The notes: a model not told the origin generated them from the sequence alone. Numbered from the stretch's first letter, positions 20,073 to 30,191 are shown. The stretch is 59,110 nucleotides of DNA from Candidatus Burkholderia humilis (GCA_001184405.1 LFMX01000028.1:1-59110); one strand, 5' to 3'. Made by a program: numbers and translations.

Positions 20073-21790
20073 TCACCACCGATTACGCAACGCGCTCATG
20101 CCATAGTTCGGAATGAAGCCGACCTTCAGCCGGTCGCCGATAAGCGGGTCCGCGTTGATCTTCTTCGCCATCTTGTACGCGGACGCCGCCTTGCCCGCGA
20201 ACATCACCACGCACGGCGTCCAGTCCTGCTCGGGATTCTCGCGAATGCGGTTGTATCGCACGATCACGTACAGGATGTTCAGCAGTTGCCGCTTGTATTC
20301 GTGGATGCGCTTGACCTGCAAATCGAACAGCGCTTCCGGATTGATAATCGCGTTGGCCTCGCGCTTGGCGCGTTCCACTAAACGCAGCTTGTTGGCGAAC
20401 TTGGCGTCGTGAAAGGCTTGCGGAATTCGGGATCGTCGCGCCATTCGCGCAGGCGGCCGAGTTCGAACAGATCGGTGCGCCAGCGCGGTCCGAGCCGCTT
20501 GTCGATCAGCGATGACAGCGACGGGCTCGCCTGCGCGAGCCAGCGGCGCGGCGTGATGCCGTTCGTCACGTTCGTGAAGCGCTCGGGATACATGTGCGCG
20601 AAATCGCTGAAGATGTTATGCACCATCAGTTGCGAATGCAGCTTCGAGACGCCATTCACCTTGTGGCTCGCGACGATCGCCAGATGCGCCATGCGCACGC
20701 GGCGCTGGCCGTATTCATCGACGAGGGAAATGCGGCGGATGAGTTCCACATCGCGGCCGAACTTCTCGGTCACTTGCTTCAAAAACTGCGCGTTGATCTC
20801 GAAGATGATTTCCAGATGCCGCGGCAAGAGACGCGCGAGCATTTCCACGTCCCACGTTTCGAGCGCTTCGGACATCAGCGTGTGGTTCGTGTACGAGAAC
20901 ATCTGCTGCACGAGTTTCCACGCCTTGTCCCACAGCAGATGGTGGCGATCCACGAGCAAACGCATCAGTTCGGGAATGGCGAGCACCGGATGCGTATCGT
21001 TCAGATGCACCGCGACCTTTTCCGCGATAATCGCCCTGATTGAACGCGGAGAGATCGAATTCGTCGGTCGCGCGCGCACGGACCACAGGCGCAGCGTGTT
21101 GGTCGCGGTCGTCGCGAAACCGGGAATGACCGTATCGTAGGCCATCGCGTTCACGTGTTCCGTATCGATCCAGTCGGTGCGGTCGTCGTGCTGCACGGTG
21201 CGGCCGCCAAAGTGCACGGTGTACACCACTTCGGGACGCGGAAACTCCCACGGATTGCCCGCGCGCAGCCAGTAATCGGGCATTTCGACCTGATTGCCGT
21301 CGACGATCGTCTGCCGGAACATGCCGTATTCATAGCGGATGCCGTAGCCGAAGCCCGGCACGCCCACCGTCGCCATCGAATCTAGAAAACAGGCGGCGAG
21401 CCGTCCGAGACCGCCGTTGCCGAGCGCGGCATCCGATTCGAGATCTTCGAGCGATGCCAGATCGATGCCGAGCTGCGCGAGCGCCTCTTTCACTTCGTCA
21501 TAAATGCCGAGCGCGAGCAGTGCATTGCTAAACGTCCTGCCGATGAGAAACTCCATCGACAAGTAGTAAACACGTTTGACGTCCTGTTCGTATTGCGTGC
21601 GCGTGGTGCGCATCCAGCGCGCCACCAGGCGGTCGCGCACGGCCAGTTCCACCGCATCATGGAGCCAATCGTGCGGCTGCGCGGTCACAGCGTCCTTGCC
21701 GACGCCATACATCAGGCGGCTGGAGATGGAGCGCCGCAGTGCATCGACGGTGCTGTTGAGATGTTCGAATTCCAGGTCGACGGATGTCAT
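20073..21790 (-). pseudogene. glgP: Glycogen/maltodextrin phosphorylase, internally deleted and 3' truncated
   Basis: PLP-dependent phosphorylase remnant that would release glucose 1-phosphate from alpha-glucans. The ATG at 21790 follows [45 protein letters not shown] and [13 protein letters not shown] are family hallmarks. Near 21045, about 55 residues are lost with a frameshift between the [10 protein letters not shown] region and [21 protein letters not shown] frameshift near 20418 precedes [20 protein letters not shown]. The gene stops soon after [13 protein letters not shown]. The C-terminal 200 or so residues, including the PLP-lysine segment that normally follows, are absent. It lies just downstream of phnV. 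Confidence 0.9.
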
Positions 21791-21859
21791 CGATACCTCC
21801 GGTATTTGCGACATATGCAACGACCGCGAAAGCGCGCTTCGAGTTCAACATCCGCCGGG

Positions 21860-22547
21860 CGATCGGCACCGTCGCGAAGCCGGGCGGATACACTGTCAGC
21901 GTCGCACCGAGTTCGCCGAGCGAGAGCGCTAAGCCGAGCGCGAGACTCGCGCGAATCGCCGGAATCAGTTGCGGCAGGACCACGCGCGTCAGCACCATGC
22001 GCGGCGGCGCGCCGAGACTCGCGGCGGCTTCGCGCAGCACGGTGAGCTCGGGACGCAACGAGGCGGCGGCGCATCGGTAACAGAATGGCAGCATGAGCGC
22101 GAGTTGCACCAGCACGACGATTTGCTGCCGATCCCGACAGATCGAGCGGCCGCTTGTGATACGCGATCAGCACCGCCAGCCCGAGCACGACGCTCAGCAC
22201 GCCGTTACCCATCATCGCGATAGCGTCGACGAACGCGCCCAGACCACGCCGGTCGCGGCCTTCCAGCGCGAGCCACAGGCCCAGCATCGTGCCGATGATC
22301 GCCACGCCGAAGCCCACTTGCAGGCTGGTGGTCAACGCATCGAGATCGCTGGATGACAGGCGCGCAAACCAGCGCAGGCTGTGTAGCCTTCGGGGAGGAT
22401 CGTGCCGGACCAGCACGACGACACGCTCGACAGCGCCACCACGATCACCGGCAACACGAAGAGCCAAAAGCACACGAGCGCGATCAGACCCGTGAACGCG
22501 ATGCGCAACGGCGTCGCGAGTCTGAAGTGAGGTGCGGAAAGCTGCAA
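21860..22547 (-). pseudogene. phnV: 2-aminoethylphosphonate ABC transporter, second permease, frameshifted and truncated
   Basis: Inner-membrane permease of the PhnSTUV importer. It begins with HFRLATPLRIAFTGLIALVC right after the phnU stop; the start codon is unclear (TTG at 22547 is possible). A frameshift near 22395 leads to LTTSLQVGFGVAIIGTMLGL and a second near 22130 to LVQLALMLPFCYRCAAASL. REAAASLGAPPRMVLTRVVL is the permease loop that contacts the ATPase. After GELGATLTVYPPGFATVPI the expected 40 or so C-terminal residues are absent, and the sequence runs into DNA next to glgP. Loss of this subunit would disable the importer unless another permease substitutes. Confidence 0.82.
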
Positions 22548-22549
22548 TG

Positions 22550-23431
22550 TCAGCGCGCTCCCGTTTTCTTGTTCACGCGCCGATACAACGCGTATAGCGA
22601 TAAGGACATCAGCAGCATGACGACGGAACCGGCGGTGGCCATCGGCAAATCGAGATCGACGGTCGCGGCGCTGTAAATCGCGATCGGCAAGGTGATGAGA
22701 TTGATGAGATGCGCGCTGCCGAGCACGAGCAGAATGCCGAATTCGTTCAGCGTCAGCAGAAAACAGAGTATCGTGCCCGCCGCGATGCCCGGCCATGCGA
22801 GCGGCAAGATGACTTTCGTCGCGACCATCCAGCCGTCTGCGCCGAGGCTTTTGGCAGCTTCGACGAGGCGCATGTCGAGCGTTGCGTACGAGGCGAGCGT
22901 CGGGCGCACGACGAACGGCGCATAGAACACGACTTCCGCGAGAATGACGCCGCCGATGCCAAAGAGGAAATCCATCGGCGGATTGTCGAGCGAAAAAAGC
23001 CGCTGCAATCCGATGCTCACCGAACCCTGCGAGCCGTACAAAAAGATCAGCGTGAACGCGACCAGAAACGACGGAAACGCCACGAATAGTTCGAGAAAAC
23101 GCGTCAGCAGTTTCGCGCCCGCGAACGGACGGAAGAACAGCATCGACGCGAGCGCGACGCCGAGCAAGGACGCGAGACTCGCGCTCGCGAACAGAATGCC
23201 GAGCGTTGTGCCGATCACGCCGCGCGTTTCCGGATTGCCGAAAAACGCGCGGTACGCGCGCAGCGAGACGACGTGTGCATCGGAGAAACTCAGCATGATG
23301 AGACGCGCGAGCGGATACACGACGAGCGGCCCGAGCACCACGACGAGAATGAACAGCAGATGCCACTGCGCCTTGCGCTCGCGACGCTTGCCGGCCTGCG
23401 CGTGCGCGGAATTGCGCGTCGAGTTCGGCAT
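22550..23431 (-). CDS. phnU: 2-aminoethylphosphonate ABC transporter, first permease
   Basis: Intact 293-residue inner-membrane subunit with about six helices. It begins with a basic N-terminus and LLFILVVVLGPLVVYPLARL. ELFVAFPSFLVAFTLIFLYG and LVEAAKSLGADGWMVATKVI (the EAA loop that docks on PhnT) identify a binding-protein-dependent permease. The region with FLLTLNEFGILLVLGSAHLI is typical of phosphonate/iron-type permeases. It lies 32 bases after phnT and directly before phnV, as in the Salmonella phnSTUV order. Confidence 0.85.
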   Translation of the reverse strand: MPNSTRNSAHAQAGKRRERKAQWHLLFILVVVLGPLVVYPLARLIMLSFSDAHVVSLRAYRAFFGNPETRGVIGTTLGILFASASLASLLGVALASMLFFRPFAGAKLLTRFLELFVAFPSFLVAFTLIFLYGSQGSVSIGLQRLFSLDNPPMDFLFGIGGVILAEVVFYAPFVVRPTLASYATLDMRLVEAAKSLGADGWMVATKVILPLAWPGIAAGTILCFLLTLNEFGILLVLGSAHLINLITLPIAIYSAATVDLDLPMATAGSVVMLLMSLSLYALYRRVNKKTGAR

Positions 23432-23463
23432 CGCTGACGGATGCGGTGTCGCGCGCGACGCTA

Positions 23464-24522
23464 TCAGGGACGAACAAGGACGACATCGTCAGCTTCGAAA
23501 CGGAGTGAAACGCGCGCGCCCTTGTCCGGCAAGCGATGATGCCCGCGCTGCGCGGTGACGAGCACGGGTTCGTTGGGCATCGCATCGAGAAAGACGGAGA
23601 CGGATAGCGACGCGCCGTACCATTCGACCGATGCCACCGTGCCGTGCAATTGCCCTGCGCCCAACGGCACGATCGTGAAGCGCTCGGGACGAATGCAGGC
23701 GAGCCGTTCGCGCTCGTCGTGGCGCGCATCGCCGACCGGATACACGACGCGCGGCGGTAGCAGATTCGCCGCGCCGAGATAACGCGCAACGAAGCCATCG
23801 TTAGGCGCATCGTACAGTTCGCGCGGCGCGCCGAGTTGCGCGATCCGGCCATCGCGCATCAAAAGCGTGCGGTCGGATAACACGAGCGCATCGTCCTGAT
23901 CGTGCGTGACGCAGACGATCGTCAGATTCGGCAAGCGCTCATGCAGCGCCTTCAGTTCGCTGCGCACAGACGCGCGCAAGTTGGCATCGAGCGCGGACAG
24001 CGGTTCGTCGAGCAACAGCACATCCGGTTCGATGACCAGCGCACGCGCCAGCGCCACGCGCTGCTGCATGCCGCCGGACAATTGCGCGGGCATGATATGA
24101 CCGGCATCGCCGAGTTGCACGAGCTTCAATGCATCGGCCACGCGCCGCGCAATGTCGCCCGCTTTCAGCTTGCGCGCGCGCAGACCGAACGCGACGTTAT
24201 CGAACACGGAAAGATGCGGAAACAGCGCGTAGCTCTGGAACAACAGCCCGAGATTGCGCTGATGCGGCGGCACATGCGTGAGATCTCGTCCGGCGACGGC
24301 GAGCTTGCCCGCGAGTGCATCGGCCTTCACGAATCCGGCGATGAAACGCAGCAGCGTGGTCTTGCCGCAGCCGCTGCGTCCGAGCACCGTGAGAAACTCG
24401 CCGCGCTGAATTTTCAGCGATAAATCGCCGAGCACGGTGCGCTCGCCGAAGCGCACCGTCAGACGATCGATATGCACGCCCGGCTGGTGATCGCCGAACG
24501 CTTGTTGAAGAACGACGCTCAC
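23464..24522 (-). CDS. phnT: 2-aminoethylphosphonate ABC transporter, ATP-binding subunit
   Basis: Intact 352-residue ATPase. It has the Walker A motif LGRSGCGKTTLLRF, Q-loop LLFQSYALFPHLSVF, signature QLSGGMQQRVALARAL, Walker B DVLLLDEPLSALD and switch histidine in VCVTHDQDDALVL. A C-terminal TOBE-like domain (CIRPERFTIVPLGAGQLHGT) follows. The start is a GTG at 24522, one base after the phnS stop. The overall pattern is close to spermidine/iron-type ATPases; the aminoethylphosphonate assignment rests on the phnS-like partner and gene order. Confidence 0.87.
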   Translation of the reverse strand: MSVVLQQAFGDHQPGVHIDRLTVRFGERTVLGDLSLKIQRGEFLTVLGRSGCGKTTLLRFIAGFVKADALAGKLAVAGRDLTHVPPHQRNLGLLFQSYALFPHLSVFDNVAFGLRARKLKAGDIARRVADALKLVQLGDAGHIMPAQLSGGMQQRVALARALVIEPDVLLLDEPLSALDANLRASVRSELKALHERLPNLTIVCVTHDQDDALVLSDRTLLMRDGRIAQLGAPRELYDAPNDGFVARYLGAANLLPPRVVYPVGDARHDERERLACIRPERFTIVPLGAGQLHGTVASVEWYGASLSVSVFLDAMPNEPVLVTAQRGHHRLPDKGARVSLRFEADDVVLVRP

Positions 24523-24523
24523 G

Positions 24524-25600
24524 TTACGACTTCGGCTTGACCACGTCGGTCTGCTTGCCGGTATTGCCGATCACCTCGGTTTTCCAGCGCTCGGTCCAGC
24601 CCGCCTTCTTCTCCATCACATGATTCCAGTCGACCGGAATCAGCTTCACGCCGGCGATCGCCTGCTTCACCGCTTCGCCGTTCTTGCCCGCGAGCGGCAC
24701 ATCGGTGCGGCCCGGAATGCCGTAGATATCCGGCACCTTCGCCTGCACTTCCGGCGACATCAGATAGTCGATCAGCTTCTTGCCTTCGGTCTGATTCGGT
24801 CCGCCCTTGATGAGTCCGATCGCATACGGCAACTGGAACGTGGTCGGCGCTTCGCCCGCTTTGTGCGACAGAAGAAAGAGCGGTTTGATCGACAGACCGC
24901 CGTTGGCGGCATCGTCGAGATCCATTTGCAGGTCGCCGTTCGCGAACGCAATTTCGTTACGCGAAAGCAGCACGTCGAGATAGCCCGTGCCCTTCGTGTG
25001 GAACTTGGCGCTTTGTTCGAGCGACTTCAGATAGTTGAACGCGGCGTCTTCGCCCATCAGCGCAAACGTCAGAATGATGACGGCCATGCCATCGCCCGCG
25101 GTCGCCGGATTCGAATACGCGATCTTGCCGTTGTAGTTCGGATGCAGCAAATCCGCGAAAGTCTTCGGCGCGGTCTTCGTCACGTCCGGGTTGATGGCGA
25201 ACGAGAAGTAGTTGTTCACGAAGGTCGCCCACGCGCCATCCTTTTCCTTCGCGATGGCCGGCACGTTCTTGTAGTTCACGCTCGCATACGACTGCAGCAA
25301 ACCGCCCTGCTGCGCCTGCTGAATGAACGGCGGCAGCGTCACGAGCACATCGGCTTTCGGCGAATCCTTTTCGACGGTCGCGCGATTCACCACTTCGCCG
25401 CTGCCCGCCGTGACGATATTCACCTTCACGCCTTCCTTCTTTTCTAACGCGGGCAATACATCCTTATAGAGATTTTCGAGGCCATCGGCGGTATAGAGCA
25501 CGACGGGCTCGGCGGCGTGCGCGGGCAGCGCTGCGAACAAGGACAAAGCAGCGAGCGCGGCGGGCAACAGCTTGCGCGCGAGGTGAAGATCGCGAGTCAT
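24524..25600 (-). CDS. phnS: 2-aminoethylphosphonate ABC transporter, periplasmic binding protein
   Basis: Intact 358-residue secreted binding protein. The signal peptide LLPAALAALSLFAALPAHAA is followed by EPVVLYTADGLENLYKDVLP, typical of the PhnS branch of the iron/thiamine-binding-protein-like family. SNPATAGDGMAVIILTFALM and NGDLQMDLDDAANGGLSIKP also fit. The ATG at 25600 was chosen as the start because it places the signal peptide correctly. It heads the phnSTUV operon. No phosphonatase or aminotransferase gene is in the window, so the use of the imported compound is unknown. Confidence 0.85.
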   Translation of the reverse strand: MTRDLHLARKLLPAALAALSLFAALPAHAAEPVVLYTADGLENLYKDVLPALEKKEGVKVNIVTAGSGEVVNRATVEKDSPKADVLVTLPPFIQQAQQGGLLQSYASVNYKNVPAIAKEKDGAWATFVNNYFSFAINPDVTKTAPKTFADLLHPNYNGKIAYSNPATAGDGMAVIILTFALMGEDAAFNYLKSLEQSAKFHTKGTGYLDVLLSRNEIAFANGDLQMDLDDAANGGLSIKPLFLLSHKAGEAPTTFQLPYAIGLIKGGPNQTEGKKLIDYLMSPEVQAKVPDIYGIPGRTDVPLAGKNGEAVKQAIAGVKLIPVDWNHVMEKKAGWTERWKTEVIGNTGKQTDVVKPKS

Positions 25601-25783
25601 GGTGATTTCTCTTGTCGGGAAGCTTAAGAATCGGTTCAGGGCGTCGAAAGCGCCTGCCAATGTTCAAGCCGAAGGATTGCAAAGCTCTGTGACATGGCCG
25701 TGAACGCGCCATGGATCGCCAACTATCGACACAATTCGCCGCTTCGGCACGTTGGTAAGATGCGCGATCAGGAGAAGAAAAAC

Positions 25784-27469
25784 ATGGGCATCAACGACAG
25801 GAAATCGCCATTTCTCTTGAAGGGCATTCTTCCGATCAACCGCGCGTCCGCGCTGCGCGATGCACTCGCGGGTATCTCGCTCGCGTCGATGGACATTCCG
25901 CAAGTGCTCGGCTACGCGCGCATTGCGGGCATGCCGACGGTCACGGGCCTCTACACCGCGCTCGTGCCGATCGCGGCATTCACGATCGTGGGCGCATCGC
26001 GGCATCTGGTCGTCGCGGCAGATTCCGCGACCGCGACGATCTTCGCCAGCCGCGTCTCCACAATGGCGCCGATGGCTACCGAATACGTCACGCTCGCGAG
26101 CATGGTCGCGCTCCTGACCGCCGCGATGCTCTTGCGCGCGCGCATCTTCAAGCTCGGTTTTCTCGCGGATTTTCTGTCGCGCACGGTGCTGGCCGGTTTT
26201 CTCGCGAGCGTCGGCGTGCAGGTTTGCATTGCGATGCTCGGCATGACGGTGCCGATTCCATCGTCACGCAGTCTCGCGCAGTTGCTCTACGTGATCGCAC
26301 ATTTCACGCAGACGCACGGACCGACGCTTGCGCTGACCGCGCTCGTCGTCACCGTCATTTTGCTGGCGAAGCGATTCAAACCGCGCTGGCCGGTGGCGCT
26401 CGTCGCGGTGATCGGCAGTATCGTCGCGAGCAACGCGTTCGATTTTTCCGCGCACGGCATTGTGCTGCTCGGACCGGTCGCGGGCGGTCTGCCGCCGCTG
26501 TCCGTTCCCGCCGTCACGTGGCAACAGGCGCTCGATCTCGTGCCGGTCGCGGCCTCGTGTTTCGTGATGGTCATCGCGCAAAGTGCGGCGGCGGCGCGCG
26601 TATTCGCGCAGCAGTATCACGAACCGGTCGATACCAACGCCGACATTCTCGGCCTCGTTGCGGCGAACGCGGCGGCGGGTTTATCCGGCACGTTCGTGGT
26701 CCAGCCCGACGCAAACCGCAATGGCCGATCGCGCCGGCACGCGCAGCCAGTTCGGACAGCTTGCGTTCGCGGCGGTCGTGGCCATCGTGCTGCTGTTTTT
26801 CAGCGGCTGCAGTATTTGCCGCATTGCGTGCTGGCCGGCATCGTCTTTACGATCGCGCTGGGCCTGATCAATGTGAACAAGCTCGCCGCGATCCGCGCCG
26901 AAAGTCCGGGCGAGTTCACGCTCGCGCTCGTGACGGCGGCAGCGGTCGTGCTGATCGGCGTCGAGCACGGCATTTTGCTGGCGGTCGCGCTCTCGCTGAT
27001 GCGCCATGTGCGCCACAGCTATCGTCCGCACACGATGATGCTCGCGCCCACCGCGCCCGGCGGCCGCTGGCAGTTCATGCCGGTGAAGAGCGGGACGATC
27101 ACCGCGCCGGGGTTGATCGTGTATCGCTTCGGCGCGGATTTGTTCTACGCCAACGATCACCTTTTCTGCGATGAAGCGCGTAAGCTCGCCGACCGCGCGC
27201 CGGGCGGCCTGCGCTGGTTCGTCGTCGATGCGGGCGCCATCACCGATCTCGATTATTCGGCGGCGCGTTCCATCGGCGATCTGATCGGGAATTTGCGCGA
27301 GCGTGGCATCGCGGTGGTGTTCGGGCGCGTGAACGCGTATTTGCGCGCGGATATGGACCGGCACGGCATCACGTCGATGCTCGGCGCGCACAACGTCTTC
27401 ACGACGCTGCATGAAGCGCTGGCGGCGGCGGGCATCGAACCGATGGCGCGCGAGCCGAGCACAGTCTGA
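25784..27469 (+). CDS. SulP family anion transporter with STAS domain (local frame disturbance)
   Basis: Inner-membrane transporter of sulfate, bicarbonate or dicarboxylates, about 561 residues from the ATG at 25784 (preceded by GGAGAAG). ALAGISLASMDIPQVLGYAR and GMPTVTGLYTALVPIAAFTI are the SulP core; the STAS domain has WFVVDAGAITDLDYSAARSI. Around 26700-26820 two compensating indels garble about 35 residues, where the normal frame would read TAMADRAGTRSQFGQLAFAA and AIVLLFFSG. The product is full length but has a wrong helix there, so activity is doubtful. It is divergent from phnS and convergent with the DeoR remnant. The substrate cannot be told. Confidence 0.85.
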   Translation: MGINDRKSPFLLKGILPINRASALRDALAGISLASMDIPQVLGYARIAGMPTVTGLYTALVPIAAFTIVGASRHLVVAADSATATIFASRVSTMAPMATEYVTLASMVALLTAAMLLRARIFKLGFLADFLSRTVLAGFLASVGVQVCIAMLGMTVPIPSSRSLAQLLYVIAHFTQTHGPTLALTALVVTVILLAKRFKPRWPVALVAVIGSIVASNAFDFSAHGIVLLGPVAGGLPPLSVPAVTWQQALDLVPVAASCFVMVIAQSAAAARVFAQQYHEPVDTNADILGLVAANAAAGLSGTFVVQPDANRNGRSRRHAQPVRTACVRGGRGHRAAVFQRLQYLPHCVLAGIVFTIALGLINVNKLAAIRAESPGEFTLALVTAAAVVLIGVEHGILLAVALSLMRHVRHSYRPHTMMLAPTAPGGRWQFMPVKSGTITAPGLIVYRFGADLFYANDHLFCDEARKLADRAPGGLRWFVVDAGAITDLDYSAARSIGDLIGNLRERGIAVVFGRVNAYLRADMDRHGITSMLGAHNVFTTLHEALAAAGIEPMAREPSTV

Positions 27470-27607
27470 CAATACGCGGTGCGCGTTTGAACAAACGCCG
27501 CGCAATAGCCGAACGCGCTCGAACGCAGCAACTGAAACGAGCCCGCCGTATCGATGTCAAGCGACGCCGCGCGCGGTGATCGCGTCGCGCAATTGGCGCA
27601 GCCACGC

Positions 27608-28215
27608 TCACGCCACGATCAGCTCCGGCCCGCGCGCGCCACAGCGCCTTGTCGGGCGCGCTTTCCGTCACGAGATAGCGCACCACCTCGAAGCCGCGAA
27701 TGCGCACGGGCGTCACCGCGCCGAATTTCGATGCATCCGCGACTACGATCGCGCACGCCGCCGCACCGATCATGCGCGCGCACTTCCGCCGCGAGCCGCG
27801 AATAATCGGTGAGATGCACATCGCCGATAATGCCGCCTGCGCCGACGAACGCGAAATCCGCGTGATATTGCGCAAGCTGCTGCACGGTATTGAGACCGAA
27901 GAGCATCTTCGAGATCGGCCAGCTCGCCGCCGAGCACGGTCACGCGATTGCCGTTGCGCCGCCCGAGCGCCATCGCAATTGCGCCAGTCGTTCGTGTACG
28001 CCGTCAGCCGCTGGCGGTACTGCAAAGCGCGAGCGTCGTGCTTCCCGAATCGATGACGAGCGACGCGCCATCCGGCACGAACGCCGCCGCGCGCGCGCCG
28101 ATGCGCTGTTTCGCGGCGGCATGCGCACCTTCGCGCACATCGACGTGCGGCTCGTGCCGATCCACCGCCAGCGCGCCGCCGTGCGTGGTTGCGACGAGGC
28201 CGCGCCCAGCGAGCG
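27608..28215 (-). pseudogene. DeoR-family sugar regulator, C-terminal part only, frameshifted
   Basis: Remnant of a DeoR-type repressor. Its sugar-phosphate-sensing domain is visible across several frames: GLVATTHGGALAVD, then IGARAAAFVPDGASLVIDSG, LTAYTNDW, GNRVTVLGGELADLEDALFG, QLAQYHADFAFVGAGGIIGD and ACAIVVADASKFGAVTPVRI, ending in GPELIVA at 27608. The N-terminal helix-turn-helix of about 60 residues is missing; at about 28215 the sequence joins a fragment of an unrelated exporter on the opposite strand. It cannot bind DNA. Confidence 0.8.
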
Positions 28216-28353
28216 CGGACGGCGCTCTTGTTTCTTGCGCCGCCGCTTGCCGCCATCGAAAGCTATCTGGCGTTCGGCGAAACGCTCGGTGGCGTGCAGA
28301 TCGCGGGCTTCGGCGTGGCGCTTGTCGGCGTGCTGCTCGCGCGCGGCGAATGA
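28216..28353 (+). pseudogene. C-terminal fragment of an EamA/DMT-family exporter
   Basis: The frame TALLFLAPPLAAIESYLAFG continues as ETLGGVQIAGFGVALVGVLL and ARGE before the TGA at 28351-28353. This is the last two helices of an EamA-type drug/metabolite transporter, with the usual aPP...E-yl-FGE pattern. About 250 upstream residues are absent; the fragment abuts the headless DeoR remnant. It is a deletion scar. Confidence 0.72.
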
Positions 28354-28359
28354 CGGCGC

Positions 28360-29464
28360 TCAGTCCACCGTATCCGCGCCCACCGGCGTCTTTGCGCGCG
28401 CCGCCGCGCCCGGACTGGGCGACCACGCGGGCCGCGTCTGGCGCGCCGTATCGACGACGAGGTAGTGCCCCGCCCACGCCGTTGTCTCGCGATGCGGCTT
28501 GAGTATCCACATCGACTCGCCTTCGGCAGCGCGCGCTTCGTATTGCGCATCCAGAATGCCGCGATGATCGAAGAACGTGTTCAACGTCGATGGAATGCGC
28601 ACGCAGCCCTTCGAATGGCGCATGCCGAGCAGCGGTTCGAGCTTTTCGGGATCGGTGGCGTGCATCTGGAAGCGCATCGGCGACTTGCCGCCCTTGCCCC
28701 AGCCGCGTTCGCCATCGGCCCAGCCGAAGTCGTAGATGCGCATGTCGCGCGCGCCGTAGCCGCGAATCTTGTACTCGTTGAGCGTGCCTTCGCCGCGGAA
28801 ATCCATACCCGGCACGTGCTGGAACGCGCCGAGCGGCGTCAGAAAGTGGTCGTAGGTTGCCCGGCTTTCCCGTCGATACGGGCGACGCGCCGATCATCGA
28901 CCAGGCATCGCCGGATTTGGCGCGGAAATAAATGAATAGCGCCTGCGTGTTCACGCTGCGATCGACCATCACGACGAATTCGTTGGCGAGATCGCCGTGG
29001 CCGTCTTCGTCGAGCGTGCGTTGCAGCAGGCGTCCGTAGGCTTGCTGATCGGCCATCGGCACATTCAGACGGCGATTCACCTCTTTCGCGAAGGTCTGGC
29101 GCATCGCGAATGCGCCGGCTGACGGCATATCCATGCGCTGCGCGAGATTCGGTTCGGGCGATTCGGGCGGCAGCGGCACTTCGGGCACGGACGCTTCGGA
29201 TGCCGCGCTCGCCGGTTCCGCCCCGGACGCCGGCGGTTTCGCCGGCATCGGCACGGGCATCGCGGGGAGCGCGCTGGCTCTGGGCGGCGCGCTCGCGGTC
29301 GGCAGGAGCGGCGCGGCAGCGTTAGCCGGAGCCGAAGCCCCCGACAACGCCGACTGCGCGACCGCCAATTCCGAGAAAACTAGCAGCGCCGCATTCGCCA
29401 CGCCCCGGATGATTCCTGCGCCGATCGGCGTCTTGTTGGTCCTGCTCTTTCCCGCCTGCTGCAT
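28360..29464 (-). pseudogene. L,D-transpeptidase (YkuD) family protein, one frameshift
   Basis: Periplasmic peptidoglycan cross-linking or lipoprotein-anchoring enzyme. From the ATG at 29464 it reads a signal-like stretch (VANAALLVFSELAVAQ), a long Pro/Ala-rich linker, and EVNRRLNVPMADQQAYGRLL before the catalytic domain. An indel near 28862 shifts the frame, and the domain resumes as MDFRGEGTLNEYKIRGYGAR. The catalytic motif MRHSKGCVRIPSTLNTFF, with the nucleophilic cysteine, is intact. The stop at 28360 lies after a low-complexity tail. Without the shift the protein would be about 367 residues. An alternative ATG exists at 29569. Confidence 0.82.
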
Positions 29465-29545
29465 GTGTCGGTCCGATTTCCCTGTGCCGATGAGGGACGA
29501 AACGAGCCATCGCCGCCTCGCCGTCGAGTGAATGTTCATGCATCG

Positions 29546-29575
29546 ACAAAAAAGCCGGTGTGATCGCACCGGCTT
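29546..29575 (-). terminator. Rho-independent terminator of the small gene at 29648-30028
   Basis: On the minus strand AAGCCGGTG and CACCGGCTT pair perfectly around 6 bases and run into six T. It separates the small gene from the L,D-transpeptidase gene downstream on the same strand. Confidence 0.85.
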
Positions 29576-29647
29576 CGCCGCTACATTCGTTCGTCAAGGG
29601 AACGCCGAGCAAAGTTCATTCCGCGCGATTCACGCGCGGGCGCGGCA

Positions 29648-30028
29648 TCAATGCAGACGGATGGACGCGTCGCCCGAAGCGGACGCCCGCGCGCGCACCG
29701 GTTCGTCGTGCAGGCGGCGATGACACAGCTTCTGCGCGATCGCCTCGCCGATATACGGCACGTCCGTCGCGAGTTTGGCCGTCGCGTAGGCATGCGACGT
29801 TCCGGCCTCGTGCACTTCGATATCGCTCACGTATTCGCCGAGTTCGTCTTCGAGAAAACGGCGCACATCGCGTGCGGACGAGCGCCGGGACAGATTCCAG
29901 ACGAGCAGGTTCTCGCGTCACCTTCTCGTGCGCACGCGCGCCACACGCAGCGCATGCTCGCGCGCCTTGGCCTGCAAGCCGAACGTGCCGGCGATCAACA
30001 TCATCATGCTCAAGCAGATAAGCGTCAT
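29648..30028 (-). pseudogene. Small membrane-anchored protein of unknown function with in-frame TGA
   Basis: A continuous frame of 126 codons runs from the ATG at 30028 to 29648, broken only by TGA at 29918-29920. The first part, MTLICLSMMMLIAGTFGLQA, is a membrane anchor followed by a basic stretch. After the stop, the frame continues with ENLLVWNLSRRSSARDVRRF, LEDELGEYVSDIEVHEAGTS and HAYATAKLATDVPYIGEAIA, which looks like a folded alpha/beta domain. Because both sides share one frame, a CGA-to-TGA change is the simplest cause. I do not recognise the family. A terminator follows. Confidence 0.6.
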
Positions 30029-30127
30029 GCCGGCTCCGTCAGTCTGTAAGGGAAATGGAATTTTGAGACGGTTTTCATCTTAATCCTGAATGCCGATGCA
30101 CGGACTGCGACATTCGGTCTTATTGCA

Positions 30128-30159
30128 ATGGATTTTCTAAATCATGGATTTTCTAAATC
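30128..30159. repeat. 16-bp perfect tandem duplication
   Basis: ATGGATTTTCTAAATC occurs twice in succession (30128-30143 and 30144-30159) in the intergenic space between two minus-strand genes. It is AT-rich compared with its surroundings. Confidence 0.9.
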
Positions 30160-30191
30160 GGAAGGATGGATTGCGGCAGTCCCGGCGATGC

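Noticed and set aside
27483..27515. Hairpin GCGTTTG-AA-CAAACGC after the SulP gene as a terminator.
   Set aside because: The stem is short and no T run follows on either strand.
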